A stretch of DNA of 64,000 nucleotides from Viridothelium virens (taxonomy: Eukaryota > Ascomycota > Dothideomycetes > Trypetheliales > Trypetheliaceae). Position 1 is the stretch's first letter. Every line of letters starts with the position of its first letter. The stretch is from the NCBI GenBank assembly GCA_010094025.1, contig ML991801.1, positions 186,001-250,000 on the forward strand. Direction: 5' to 3'. Below, piece by piece: positions 11,519-22,145 of the stretch. A program made the position numbers and the translations under genes. The notes beneath the pieces are model-generated. The model saw nothing but the letters and a program-made list of their open reading frames with translations, searched no databases and was not told where the DNA came from.

Positions 11519-13133
11519 TCCGATATTAGTAGCGTCGCGAAGATTTCTCGAGGACCACCGGCTTTGCAACTACTCTCATTCAAGGAGATTGCAACTCAGT
11601 ATGAAGGAAGTGTAGAGGAAGGACATTGCAGAGAAAACGGAGATGAATCAAAGCGACCTTCAGCTTTGCGACAACCTTGCATACCTACTTATCGGATACA
11701 ACCAGTTGGCGTGGGTGACCACTAGCCTGTTGGGGGCTCAATGGGCACCTGAGAGAGGCACGTTTGGTATGTAATTAACTGTAGACTTACAGGTGAGCTG
11801 ATTTGTAGATACACCTGGCGTAGATCTTCTCATACGGCTAGAAAGTCTCCACTCAGCGTCTGTCTAGTGGTTCGGCTCACCTGGGCGTATAAAAGCAAAT
11901 TTAGTGAAAGCCAAAGCTAACCTTGGCGAGCCGTCAGCTACAAAGATGGACCGAATGCGGCACGCAACGTGCAGACATTAGCGTCCGAAGCTTCTGGGGG
12001 CCAAGAAGGAGCGTGAGTTAGCATACATGCCCCAGGAGATTAGGATTCTCAGACCCTGAGGGTCGGATTTTGTGCCTGATGCATCCTCAAGCGAAACAAC
12101 TAAGTACCCTGCCATGTTAGTCAGGGCAGAGAAGGCAGACTAGCTACCAGTGCAGAGTAGGTGAAGAGTTGCAAAGGGAGTTTGGCGCCCTTTTCGTCAA
12201 GTTCGCGGGATGGAAGACGGGTGACGGATGATGGATGGGCTGATCTGGCTGGCTAATGAAGGTCGTCCTCACCCACCAATTCCGACCAGCATGCCGGCAC
12301 TGTATGTACTCCGTTCTCCGTACGGCCTTGCGCATCGATCAATAGGTACCTTAAACAAACCCATCTCTATGCATCCGATACGCATTATAAGACATAGCTC
12401 AGAGAGAATTCTGCTTATGCTCCTGTTTTTGACGTGAATGGGCCATCCTCCTCGTGCCTGGAATGGTCTGCCCGTTGAGCTACCAATACCAATGTTAGAA
12501 GTTCTCTCTGTGGGCTAAGACAGTGCTGAGCTTCTGACATTTCCCCATCGATAGGCTAATTATCACTCGAAGACGGATAGGTAAGAAACCATTCCTTCGA
12601 AGCGGCCCGGTAGCAGGTGCCGCTTTTGCAAAATCCGTGGTACTTTGGCTTTCTGCGTAGAGTATCCGGAACTTTTTAGGCAGGATAGACTGATGCTTCG
12701 GCTCCAAAATTAATGGATACAGGGCAACGTCCTTTGTTTGCACAAGCTTTGTACAGAGGCATGAAAGCAGGAACCTTACTCACTGCTCAGATCTACCTAT
12801 GGGAATGGGTCCAGTCGTGTCTTAAGCGTTACTTGCGTCGTTGCACTTTTTCGTAGGTCTACGAAAATCTAGCTAATATGCTAACAAAACATCTGTGCTA
12901 AGTTATAAAAGCGGCTCATAAGCTCTAGCTTTTTGCTGCTTCAAAGATCTTCTCAACTCTGGTCCCAGGCAACCAATATACCCAATCTCACAACTATGGC
13001 TTGGGCGTCTCGCGTAACCCCTGCATAGCAGAAAGATATGTACTTGTGTGTCCACTAATCTCAATCTCTGGTCAGTCTCAGTAGCTGGGCTTTGGCGAGA
13101 TTGCATGCCTTTCTCCGTGCTGAGGATTTCTCT
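11519..13133. other. Intergenic region without recognisable gene
   Basis: About 1.6 kb upstream of the membrane-protein gene. TATA-like sequences occur near 11886 (tataaaag) and 12904 (tataaaag). Reading frames are short and without domain character. I see no repeat or RNA gene. Confidence 0.45.
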
Positions 13134-13325
13134 TCAGCTCCGATTCTTCTGGATCTGCTTAGATATGAATATGCCGAGTAAAGCACACGCGACGAGAAAA
13201 ACGATGACGAAGACAAGGATAACGCCTGGTTCTCGAGACGCGAAATTGCTGCGCTTTACTAGTTCATGCAAAGACGAAGCAAACTCATGGCGTGGCTCGG
13301 ACACAGCGACGTTGAGGATAGGCAT
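13134..13325 (-). CDS. Possible small single-pass membrane protein (63 aa)
   Basis: A short ATG-initiated frame encodes an amphipathic start, a charged stretch (HELVKRSNFASREPG), a clean hydrophobic helix (GVILVFVIVFLVACALLGIF) and a basic end (SKQIQKNRS). That layout, helix followed by lysines, is typical of real small tail-anchored or bitopic membrane proteins and unusual for a random frame. No homologous family is recognised with confidence. It could also be the last exon of a longer minus-strand gene. Moderate to low certainty. Confidence 0.4.
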   Translation of the reverse strand: MPILNVAVSEPRHEFASSLHELVKRSNFASREPGVILVFVIVFLVACALLGIFISKQIQKNRS

Positions 13326-14127
13326 CGCAAAAGGACCCTTGGAAGCGAGTTAACAACGGAGTAAACAGAGAAGCTTCAATCAAAGCCGATTGAGGCTCTG
13401 AAAGACGCCTGCTTGAGGTCTTAGTCGGTATATGAAGGACTTAGGTAAATTGGGATAGGAAGACACGACGACCGAAATGATGCCTTGAGAGGGCACACTT
13501 TATGTACGAAGCTTACTTGACATTACAGAGCGCACGAGAGAAATATCTCGTCATGCTAACGCATCATGCAGGAAGCTTGAAAATATGATATGCCCACACG
13601 GCGTAGCATGGCGTTGCTCATTCGTCAATGGCATTAGGCACAGGAGTTTGGTAAGCGTCTTCGCACCTTTTGCTTATGCCCAGCGGACCTCCGCGGCAAT
13701 TAAAGAGGGGCTGAGATTTGAGGTGAGAGATATAATACAAGGAATGCGTCAGTAAATGCCGCAATTCATTTGGAGGAGCAGTTTCTTCTTGCCTGTAGTG
13801 TTATGCGGCAGATTTGGACGATACGAGACTCTTGCGACGTCTGTACCTTGAATACAACCGCAATTCGTAGAAACCCACTTTCCTGGATCATTGCGCATTT
13901 TCGGCATATTGTAAGGTCCTGCGGTCACGTTCAGAACAGCGAAGATGATCACTGGTGGAGAGGAAGATTGTACGGATGTTGCGGATCTGGCGAGCAAGGA
14001 AGTAATGGACGTTGCGCCTTGGGTCAACACCGACTAGCCTGTATGAGCATAGCTCAAGAGCTATACCTTCGTGCCGCCTCTCGCAATGAAAAAATGCTGG
14101 AGAGCATTTCTCTACTATCCAACCTGA
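13326..14127. other. Intergenic region upstream of Qri7
   Basis: No supported gene. Overlapping frames on both strands between 13749 and 14249 lack domain character and clash with the Qri7 start. A purine-rich stretch with tataatac lies about 13732. Confidence 0.45.
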
Positions 14128-15594
14128 ATGTTGCGGGTTGTGCGGCCATGGCTCCCTTGCAAAAGACTGAGCCGCATATCCATCCGTCCAGTCTGTGTGT
14201 CGAACTCATGCTGGTTCACCACGCTTGCCATCGAAAGTTCGTGCGATGACACCTCCGTTGCTATCCTGGAGCGAGTGACCCCTCGGGAGCCGACTTCAAA
14301 TTCGCGAAATGGCGCATATATATGCTTTCATGAAAAGATTACCGCAAATAGCAAAGCCTACGATGGCATCCATCCCATCATAGCTCTTGAATCGCACCAA
14401 GTCAACCTGGCGAGACTGGTAGATCGTGCTTTACAATATCTCCCGAGGTCTGACGAACAGATCAATGGTCTCAAATTGAACCAGCAAGAGAACATCGGGG
14501 ACAATGTTCGGCACAGTGGTGATGGATATGCTTCCGAAGTCAGGATTCCGGATCTCGTCTCTGTAACCCGAGGACCAGGCATGCGCTCTAACCTCTCAGT
14601 TGGCCTAGACTTTGCTAAAGGACTCGGCGTAGCTTGGCAGCGGCCGCTGGTCGGCGTGCATCATATGCAAGCTCATGCTCTAACACCACGTCTAGTATGT
14701 GCGCTTCACGAGAAGAGACGTGATGTTACACCAAGCTTCCCCTTTCTTTCGTTACTTGTCTCCGGCGGCCACACACTCCTCCTTCACTCCAGCTCCTTAG
14801 TCTCTCACACCACTCTGGCTACGACCACTGACATCGCAATTGGTGATGCCCTTGACAAAATTGCACGCGTCGTTCTCCATCAGACTGTCATCACTAGGTC
14901 GACGTCCACCATGTTTGGACCCCTTCTGGAGCGTTTTGCTTTCCCGAACGGTAGTGCAGACTACGATGGCTACGAGACACCGAACACAAGGGCACAAGAG
15001 CTGACAAGGCGAGTTACAGAATGGGGCTGGGGCTTCCAGCCGCCACTGGCAGTAACACAGAGTGGTACTCGGAATAAAAGCATGGAATACAGCTTTTCTG
15101 GGCTATGCAGTGCTGCGGAGCGGTTTGTCGAGCGAGGGGGATCTGGCGAAAGAAGGCAGCATAATATAAGTGAAGATGAAAGAAGAGACTTGGCTCGAGA
15201 GGCTATGCGCGTTGCGTTTGAGCACTTGGCTACGCGAGTCGTACTAGGGTTGAACAACATGAAGGAAATAGACCAGGATATGGCAGAGAAAATTACTACG
15301 CTGGTTATCAGTGGAGGTGTGGCGGCCAATGGATTCTTGAAGAAGGTACTCCGGTCGTATCTGGACGCACGAGGCTACGGACGAGTTGACTTGGTGTTCC
15401 CGCCAGTGGAGCTTTGCACTGACAACGCAGCTATGGTCGCGTGGGCAGGGATGGAGATGTTTGAAGCAGGGTATGAGACAGATCTTGGATGTCGTCCGTT
15501 GAGGAAGTGGAGTATGGATCCTCATGCTGAAGATGGAGGTATCTTAGGTGTGGGAGGATGGCGAGAACGGAGGCAAGAGTCCCGCGTTGGCTGA
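14128..15594 (+). CDS. QRI7: Mitochondrial tRNA N6-threonylcarbamoyladenosine synthase (Kae1/TsaD family)
   Basis: Single exon, 488 aa. The first 30 residues are Arg-rich with no acids (MLRVVRPWLPCKRLSRISIR), a mitochondrial presequence. This identifies the organellar paralogue rather than cytosolic Kae1. Family motifs follow in order: AIESSCDDTSVAIL (about 34-47), the metal-binding HHMQAH (about 178-183), the ATP-binding SGGHT, GDALDKIAR, ISGGVAANG and CTDNAAM near the end. The enzyme transfers the threonylcarbamoyl group made by Sua5/YrdC to A37 of ANN-decoding tRNAs. It acts alone as a dimer in mitochondria, without KEOPS partners. The start is chosen because it supplies the presequence directly upstream of the conserved core. 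Confidence 0.92.
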   Translation: MLRVVRPWLPCKRLSRISIRPVCVSNSCWFTTLAIESSCDDTSVAILERVTPREPTSNSRNGAYICFHEKITANSKAYDGIHPIIALESHQVNLARLVDRALQYLPRSDEQINGLKLNQQENIGDNVRHSGDGYASEVRIPDLVSVTRGPGMRSNLSVGLDFAKGLGVAWQRPLVGVHHMQAHALTPRLVCALHEKRRDVTPSFPFLSLLVSGGHTLLLHSSSLVSHTTLATTTDIAIGDALDKIARVVLHQTVITRSTSTMFGPLLERFAFPNGSADYDGYETPNTRAQELTRRVTEWGWGFQPPLAVTQSGTRNKSMEYSFSGLCSAAERFVERGGSGERRQHNISEDERRDLAREAMRVAFEHLATRVVLGLNNMKEIDQDMAEKITTLVISGGVAANGFLKKVLRSYLDARGYGRVDLVFPPVELCTDNAAMVAWAGMEMFEAGYETDLGCRPLRKWSMDPHAEDGGILGVGGWRERRQESRVG

Positions 15595-16888
15595 GAACTC
15601 CACTTGGTTATCCCTACGCCTTGTCGCCAGTCAGCATTTCAGATTCTGCTTGGCGCCCAGTCATTGCACAACCCTTACTCGGGTGGTGGGTGGATGAGTT
15701 GTGCAGAATCTCGATGCACCAAACCCTGGTCGCTTGCAACGGGACTAGCGCCACGCTAGGACCAAACAGTGTCCAAAATTCTAACCTCACAACATCACTT
15801 CTTGTGTCGACATCAGAACAGCTGTAGTGTTGCCCATAGCGAAACTCGGCTCTTCACAATTGCGAATAAGCAACACTGGTTAATTTCGGTCGCAGGCTCT
15901 GCAGAGATATCCAACCACGCGGCCTATGTAGGTGTACTGTAAAGCCCAACTCAAGGCTACGGTCAGATAGCATGGACGTGTTGTAATGCGACCTTTGAGC
16001 CAGAGACATCTGCTACTAGCAAAGAAAGCCCCCATTTGTCAAACTGATACCATCTATTCCATCATATCGTCAATGTAGCGAATACTTTCCACAAGACTTG
16101 CATTCCATTGGCTATTTCACTCAGCGCATGAGTAGAACATTCTATGGCAAGCAATGTTCCATTGTGGGGACTAGGAAAACCAGCAAGGGGTTGTACTCTT
16201 GCTCGAGAAATTTGGGCTATCGTGGTTAAGTTTGGTCCGCTCTCATTCACGTCTAAAATTCTTAGCATCGATCAAGGTTGGAAAACTTGGCGGTGCTTTC
16301 TTTCGCGAGGGAAAACATTTCTGCGTAAGTTCTCCGCGTACAGTGAGTTTTAGCCTCTCTTTGGGCCTTCTTGAGGGTTGTGAGTCGTCGTGATCCGCTC
16401 GGAATAATTGCTTCGGTCTTGCTGACCGACTTTGTGTTCGGATCTTTGCATCAGCTCCCTCGTCGGTTAAGCATCTTGACGATATATTCGGTAATCGGCT
16501 GGATGTCCAGATTGTCTGTCAAGGTGGAGACAGTAAGTGTGTACAGCTAGGTGATAAGTTCAACACATAACAATAGGTGGAACTCTCGTCTTCTTCAGAC
16601 ATCACATCCCGTACCTCACACCTCCTGCCACCCCATTTTCCAACCATTCAAAGTAGTTGGATTTTTTGGCGAGAGCAATGATGAGCGCAATAGCCAGCCA
16701 CCTGTAGAGCTTATTCTTGAGTTCCCTCCGCCTCTTCTTTCTCTACTCTACGTTTCACTTCTGCTCTCTCGCATACTTCCTCGACAATCATCTTGCACTT
16801 AGCAATTGCTTCTACATTCCAGCAGCGCACTTCTTGCGAATACTATCTGCTCCCCTAATATCATTTGACTAAAGCATAAGCGATAGTC
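15595..16888. other. Intergenic region and probable 5' leader
   Basis: The distal part is pyrimidine-rich (about 16550-16800: cctcttctttctctactc and similar), as in fungal core promoters and leaders, directly before the next gene. No coding sequence, RNA gene or repeat is seen in the rest. Confidence 0.45.
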
Positions 16889-18208
16889 ATGGAGCACTTT
16901 TGTCCAAACCCTAACAGGGTCAACCTGCGCGAGCTTGACCTCTCAGCCAATGCAGCAGATTTCTTCCTAGACTTCAGTGTCCCGCCTCTTCTAGAAGATG
17001 AAGCCTGCGAAATCATCCGTAAAACGGCGATGCAGCTTGCTAAGCATGAGAAATTTACCGACATTTGGGCTCATAAGGTAAGCAGCTAATCCCACCTTCT
17101 TGCAATTCACAACCAGCAATGGCTGGAGACCTGCTCGAAATACATTTTTGACATTGGATAGATTACGACCGATCACAGCCATCTCAATTGGGCGATTAAT
17201 CGCACTGATCGCGTTAAGCGTAAATCGATCGAATCATCATCGAGATCACGATCAGTCTCCCCTGTCAAAAAACCAAAGCCATCATGCGACGGTCCATTCA
17301 TTGAGAACTCTATATCTGAGGAACTACCCGAAGCCCTCACGAAACCTGCTCGTCGGAACATAACCCATACCCCCAGCCGCTCTCGCTCTATACATTCCAA
17401 AAATCCAGCAGTCACAGAAATGTGCAAGACGCCGACCGTCACCATTGCCGGCAACCTCGAGCGCCTCTGGGACTTCGAAGACCTCTACTACCTCACCTGC
17501 GCCAAGATCCGCACCTACTACGACGACCTCCGCCTTCGCCTCGCCCACTTCGACAACTTCCGCGACGTCGTTCTCCACACCCGCGGCTACTACTGCGACG
17601 CCAGCAGCGACGACAACGCTGACAACGAGCCCTTCACCTACTACGACATGGCGTACTTCCTCGCGCGCAAATGGACCACCCTCCAAAACCCCTCCCTCAT
17701 GCACACGCTCGACCGCTGGATCCGCATCAAGAACGGACCAGCCTACCCCGACGCCAACCCCTCCGAGATCCCCGGGCTCAAGAATACCAACGCGCTGCAC
17801 GTCGGCGGCGTCGCTGCGCTGCTGTGGGACAAGAACGAGGCGCTCCTCGACGCCGAGAAGGTGGCTGAGGACCGCTGGGTCGCGGAGCGCCGCAGGCAGC
17901 TGCAGCAGCGGGGGTCGTGGGGCCCGGCGCTGCCGTGCTGCTGCGAGGCCGATGAGGGGTGCCCCTGTCGCGCGCTGTGCTTGGCACAGCCGGAGGAGGA
18001 CTGCCTCTGTCGGGTGTGTCCGGCGTTTGTGGCGTTGGATTGGGAGGAGGGGTTCGGGGGGCGGGGGGCGGGGCGTAACACCATGAGGGTGGCCCTGACG
18101 TTTTTGGAGGGGTTTGAGATGGAGGTGGGGGAGGAGGAGGAGAGGAGGGAGAAGTGGTGGAGGAGGGGGTGGAGGAAGGTGAAGGGGTGGGTGGGGAGGA
18201 GGGGGTAG
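16889..18208 (+). CDS. Unknown protein, 411 aa, with Cys-rich segment; GC-rich 3' half
   Basis: Exon 1 is 16889-17077 (MEHFCPNP...FTDIWAHK). Exon 2 is 17162-18208 after an 84-bp GTAAGC...GGATAG intron that joins in phase. The second segment is Ser/Arg-rich (SSSRSRSVSPVKK). An acidic/aromatic region follows (LWDFEDLYYLT, YYDDLRLRL, TYYDMAYFLARKW, TLDRWIRIKNG), then a Cys-rich stretch (LPCCCEADEGCPCRALC, CLCRVCP) and a Trp/Arg/Gly-rich tail. The tyrosine/tryptophan-rich helices look like a folded domain, but I do not recognise the family. Base composition changes abruptly inside exon 2, from ordinary to extremely GC-rich, so parts of the tail may reflect DNA-level bias more than protein selection. 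Confidence 0.68.
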
Positions 18209-19036
18209 AGGCATGGGGGTTGCCTGGGGGTGGGATGGCGTGGGTGGAAGGGGAGGTGGTGGTTTGGGGGAGAATGGAAAGTCTGCGGTTTAGAGAAATT
18301 CTTTCAAATTTTTATAGAAAATGAAAAAACACCAGTACGCAAATGAGCCTAGCTCCAATGCTCGAATGTGATTTATCGGCTTTATGCAGTGAATGAAAGG
18401 TAGATTTACATATTGAAGCTTTCTGAAATGTTTATGGTTCTTTTGTAGTATTCGTCGAATGTCGATAAGCAGATGAGGGGGCCTTCAACGTTTCACGCAA
18501 GTTTGTTCATTGGCAACAGGTAGAGTTAGTAGTACATATATCCGTTTCCTTTTCCACTTTTAGAGATAAGCGGTTAGTAAGCAAACCTACCTTATTGCGG
18601 TTGGGGGCTTCCTCAACTGATAATCAATACAATGTTGTTTCAACCCTCCTGAGGCGACCTTGTTGGCCCATGTTAACGCCGCCTTAACATGGGCCAACAC
18701 GGTCATAACAATTAAACTGAGGTAACATTGTATTAATTACCAGTTGAGGAACCCCTCAATCGCGGTAAGGTACTCTAGGCTCTGGCGGCGTAAGTACACG
18801 CCACACCCAAGCTAACACTAAGACCACACCCCATTACTAGCACGAGCACGCCCCGTCGAAGCTGGGGCTAGATTCGGGGGCTGAGTTGTTAATTTCAGAT
18901 GTGAGAACTATCCCTGCACGGGGCTGAGCTGCTAAGTGGCAGCTGTGCTTTAAAGCTGTCGAGTAGCCGACGTATTGGACGTAAGGTACGTACTCAGCGA
19001 CACTGTCTCTTGAGTGGCAATAAGTCGACAATCACT
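18209..19036. other. Intergenic region with MITE, upstream of Zn2Cys6 gene
   Basis: The G-rich tail of the island continues to about 18290 and then composition drops to AT-rich. A foldback element (18588-18772) lies about 265 bp upstream of the regulator ATG. Nothing else is recognised. Confidence 0.55.
18588..18772. mobile_element. Foldback MITE, Tc1/mariner-like, with TA duplication
   Basis: The whole 185-bp interval folds on itself. The outer arms both read TACCTTA..GCG.TTG inward and share TTCCTCAACTG and AATACAATGTT. The centre is an inverted repeat of TTGGCCCATGTTAA with a short spacer. TA occurs at both ends, consistent with a TA target duplication of Tc1/mariner/pogo transposases. 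There is no coding capacity. Arm mismatches of roughly ten per cent in the outer 50 bp suggest an insertion that is not brand new. Confidence 0.8.
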
Positions 19037-21339
19037 ATGAGCGACAATGTGCACGCCGAGCCTTCCTATCCATTGCTTCGCCGGCCAGGTATCGGACATA
19101 AGAAGACAAGAACAGGATGTGCGACATGCAAGTACGTCTAATCCATCAGCGCACGAAGGCAGGATGTTCACAATCGGTCAGGATAAGGCGGGTAAAATGT
19201 GACGAAGCAAAGCCGGCGTGTCGAAGGTACAGTCGCTGTATCAACTGTTTTTACACTCCTCTTTTTCCCACTCTGACAGGTTTAAGATGCGCAGACACAG
19301 GAAGGAAATGTGACGGCTATCCTGCTCTTCAAAAAAGACGATGGTTTGGTAGCAGCCGTTCGGAGACCCCACCAGATGGTCTATTGAGAATAGAGCCCAT
19401 GCCCGTATCCAGACAGCTCTATAGTCTGCCAAGCGGCCTTCACCAAAAGCGATCCCTCGAATTCTACCATTATTCAATGGCGCCAAAAATATCGGGACAC
19501 TTTGACAGCCTTTTCTGGAATCGCCTCATACTCCAGCTCAGTCATAGTGAGCCATGCGTGATCCACGCAATTGCGGCCTTATCTTGTATGTACGAACAGT
19601 TTGAGACCAGTTCCCACTCCAATCCTCCATATTCCGCTAAAGGATATGATGTTGCGTTAGAATCATATAACGCGGCGATGAAGTCACTATCTGCCAAATT
19701 AGACAACGATGTCCACTCAGTCTGTGTGCCACTTGTGGCGTGCATACTTTTTGTCTGTTTGGAATTCTTACGACGTGATATTGACGCCGCAATGGCGCAC
19801 ATACACAGTGGGTGTGCGATCCTGCGCATGAGAGCTAAGAGTCTAAGCCGAGATTCGCCAAGAACCAAGAGCAGCCAGTTGCCAGATTTCTCTGGTGCGG
19901 AGGTGATTGAAGAAGTTGTCGTAGCAATGTTCGCACGATTACGAATTTTATGCGGCTTGTTCTTCCGTCCGGCACCACTATTACAGACCGATAAAACCGA
20001 ACTTGAAGATGAGGACCAGTCGATGCCAGCATCCTTCTCCAACTTGAACGGAGCAAGAGATGCGCTTAATGTCAAAATGGGCCCCGCTCTATCATTCGTA
20101 AGGATCACTATCGAGGCAAAATATAACCTGGCCACTGCTGCAACACATTACAGAAAGCAAAACTCCATCATTGCAGGCTTAAATTTTTGGCGGCGTGCCT
20201 TTGAGGACTGGTTGTTGAAGCGAAAGGAGCTTACAAGAGACGAAAAAGTAGCCGCCGACTTGCTCCGGCTGCAACATGGAGCGGTTTATATCTGGTTGAG
20301 CACATGCTTAAATGTGAATGAGACCGCATTTGATGACTACACGGCCAATTTCAACGAGTTGGTCAATTTGGCAGCCTCTGTTATTGACACAACTACCAAG
20401 TCAAAGGAGCATAGTTCACCCTTCTCTTTCGAGATGGGCACAATACCACCGCTCTGCCTCGTAGGCTTCAAATGCCGTCATCCGGTCATTCGGAGGCGTG
20501 CCATTGATCTACTTCTCTCTTCGCCACGCCGTGAAGGTCTCTGGGACGCCTATCGCATCGGTCGAGTAGCCGAAAGGGTCTTGATTCATGAAGAACACGG
20601 CTTGTATCTGCACGCTCGCAGGGGGGGCACACACGGCCGATCTTTTGTTACCCGCGAGCTGCCCCAGCTGACCTTGCAGGGGGAAATAAAAACAAATAGC
20701 GCGTGTCTAAATTTGTTCGCAGAAGATCAAGATAGGCCAGCTGCTTACATTCCTGCATCGCGGTACCCCATAACCGCAGCAAGAGAACACCACGCGCACG
20801 ACTTGAGCAATGCGGATGGGCTTGAGCAGCGTGCGGAGCTGAAATCAAAGCTGACTACGGCCTTGACCAGCGGCACCATCAACAATCTTACCAGCATCGC
20901 TAGTGGTGGTGCTCCAAGTGACGAACCTCAGCAAGAGCTATCTCTCCCCTCAGAGCTTAGACTAAATTATGTTCGCCAAGGTTACGGCTACCAGAGTCAC
21001 AGCTCATCTGGGCGGCAGGCCAAATCTTCAATCGATCGGTCGCCCCTGATATCAGGTAGTGTTCGTGACACTCTGCACTTCAACTCCGCCCGTGTCAGTT
21101 TCGATGGCAGCGCCAATGGTACAATCTGGCCGTCCGAAATGTCTAGAAATACCACAACGAGTAGAATCCAACACAGCTTGCCGCAGGATCGGCCTGAGGA
21201 GGTAAGCAGGATACACGAGGTCCGTATTGCGCATGAAGCTCTCCCAGCTGGGGAAGCGGTGCTACCGCTGACTTTCAAGTGGAAGCCAAATGGATTGAAA
21301 GGGGATTGGCATGTTTGGGGAGAGGTTCTCCAACTCTAA
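19037..21339 (+). CDS. Zn2Cys6 (C6) fungal transcription factor
   Basis: Three exons (19037-19131, 19182-19226, 19287-21339) give 730 aa. The binuclear zinc cluster is split over all three and is restored exactly: TRTGCATCK / IRRVKCDEAKPACRR / CADTGRKCDGYP, residues about 24-55. It is followed by a fungal TF middle-homology region (hydrophobic helices, about 100-470) and a low-complexity linker. A C-terminal FKWKPNGLKGDWHVW segment is common in this subfamily. It is a DNA-binding regulator of a local or dispersed regulon; the target is not evident. The third exon must use the AAG acceptor at 19284-19286, since the CAG seven bases upstream would shift the frame inside the zinc cluster. Start is the first ATG before the cluster. 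A MITE sits in the upstream region. Confidence 0.88.
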
Positions 21340-22145
21340 ACGGAGAAAGACCAGATTGATTGGCCAAGTAAGAGCATCGCCAACGGCGTACATCTCTTGG
21401 GCGGCGAAATTACAGTTCAGCATATTGTCAGAAAGATCAGATTTGCTTGAGCAATACTTCCAGATGTACATGATATCGAAGTGTAGAGCTATGAAATACC
21501 AAAGCAACGCATCAAAGCTTGTATAGCGGCATTATTCGCTACAGCAGGTCATTTCTCGGCTTCGAGGTGTGCCCAGAGGCCCCAGACTCTCAAGGCTTAG
21601 TGAATTACAACTTATTTACAAGCACCCCTCAACGACAACGACTCATACGGTTCCACATACAAGGTGAGATGTAGCGTCTTGCTTTAGAAGACGTTAATCA
21701 GTACGAATATAACAATCCGTGACAAATAGTCAATTTGTGTGTCTGTAATGGCTGCGTAAAGCAAACAGCGACTGGTTGCTTCAACTCATTATGGAGAGAA
21801 TCTTTCTGCCTAGTCTGAACAATATCTCACAGCTGTCAGACGCAGGACGCTTTAAAACCTCAATGCTGACTATACGCACTCAGACTGCGATTCTAGCCTT
21901 CCGAGCTACGTAGAGAGTTCTGGGATTAAGGTTTTGTCAGCTTAACCCTGATGTCCACGCCTATTAAAAAGAGCTCATCCAAATGGATGTAAGTACTGCA
22001 TTCGTTTGAAAAGAATAATTATACAATAGGGATTGTGCAAACTGAGAGAGAAGGACCAAGGCAGAGGAAGTATACAAAGGCTGCATGAAGACAAGACTAT
22101 CCACACTGCTTGGCAGGATGCAGAATGCAGGCTATGCGACCTGCT
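21340..22145. other. Convergent intergenic region
   Basis: 3' flanks of the regulator and the protease genes, 0.8 kb. No gene, RNA or repeat is recognised. Confidence 0.5.

Noticed and set aside
13770-14249. 159-aa plus frame overlapping the Qri7 start
   Set aside because: No domain, and it conflicts with the Qri7 presequence and core.
17324-18214. Long minus-strand frame (about 296 aa) opposite the 411-aa gene
   Set aside because: It is Pro/Leu/Val repeats produced by the GC-rich island on the opposite strand. The plus frame has introns in phase and protein-like sequence.
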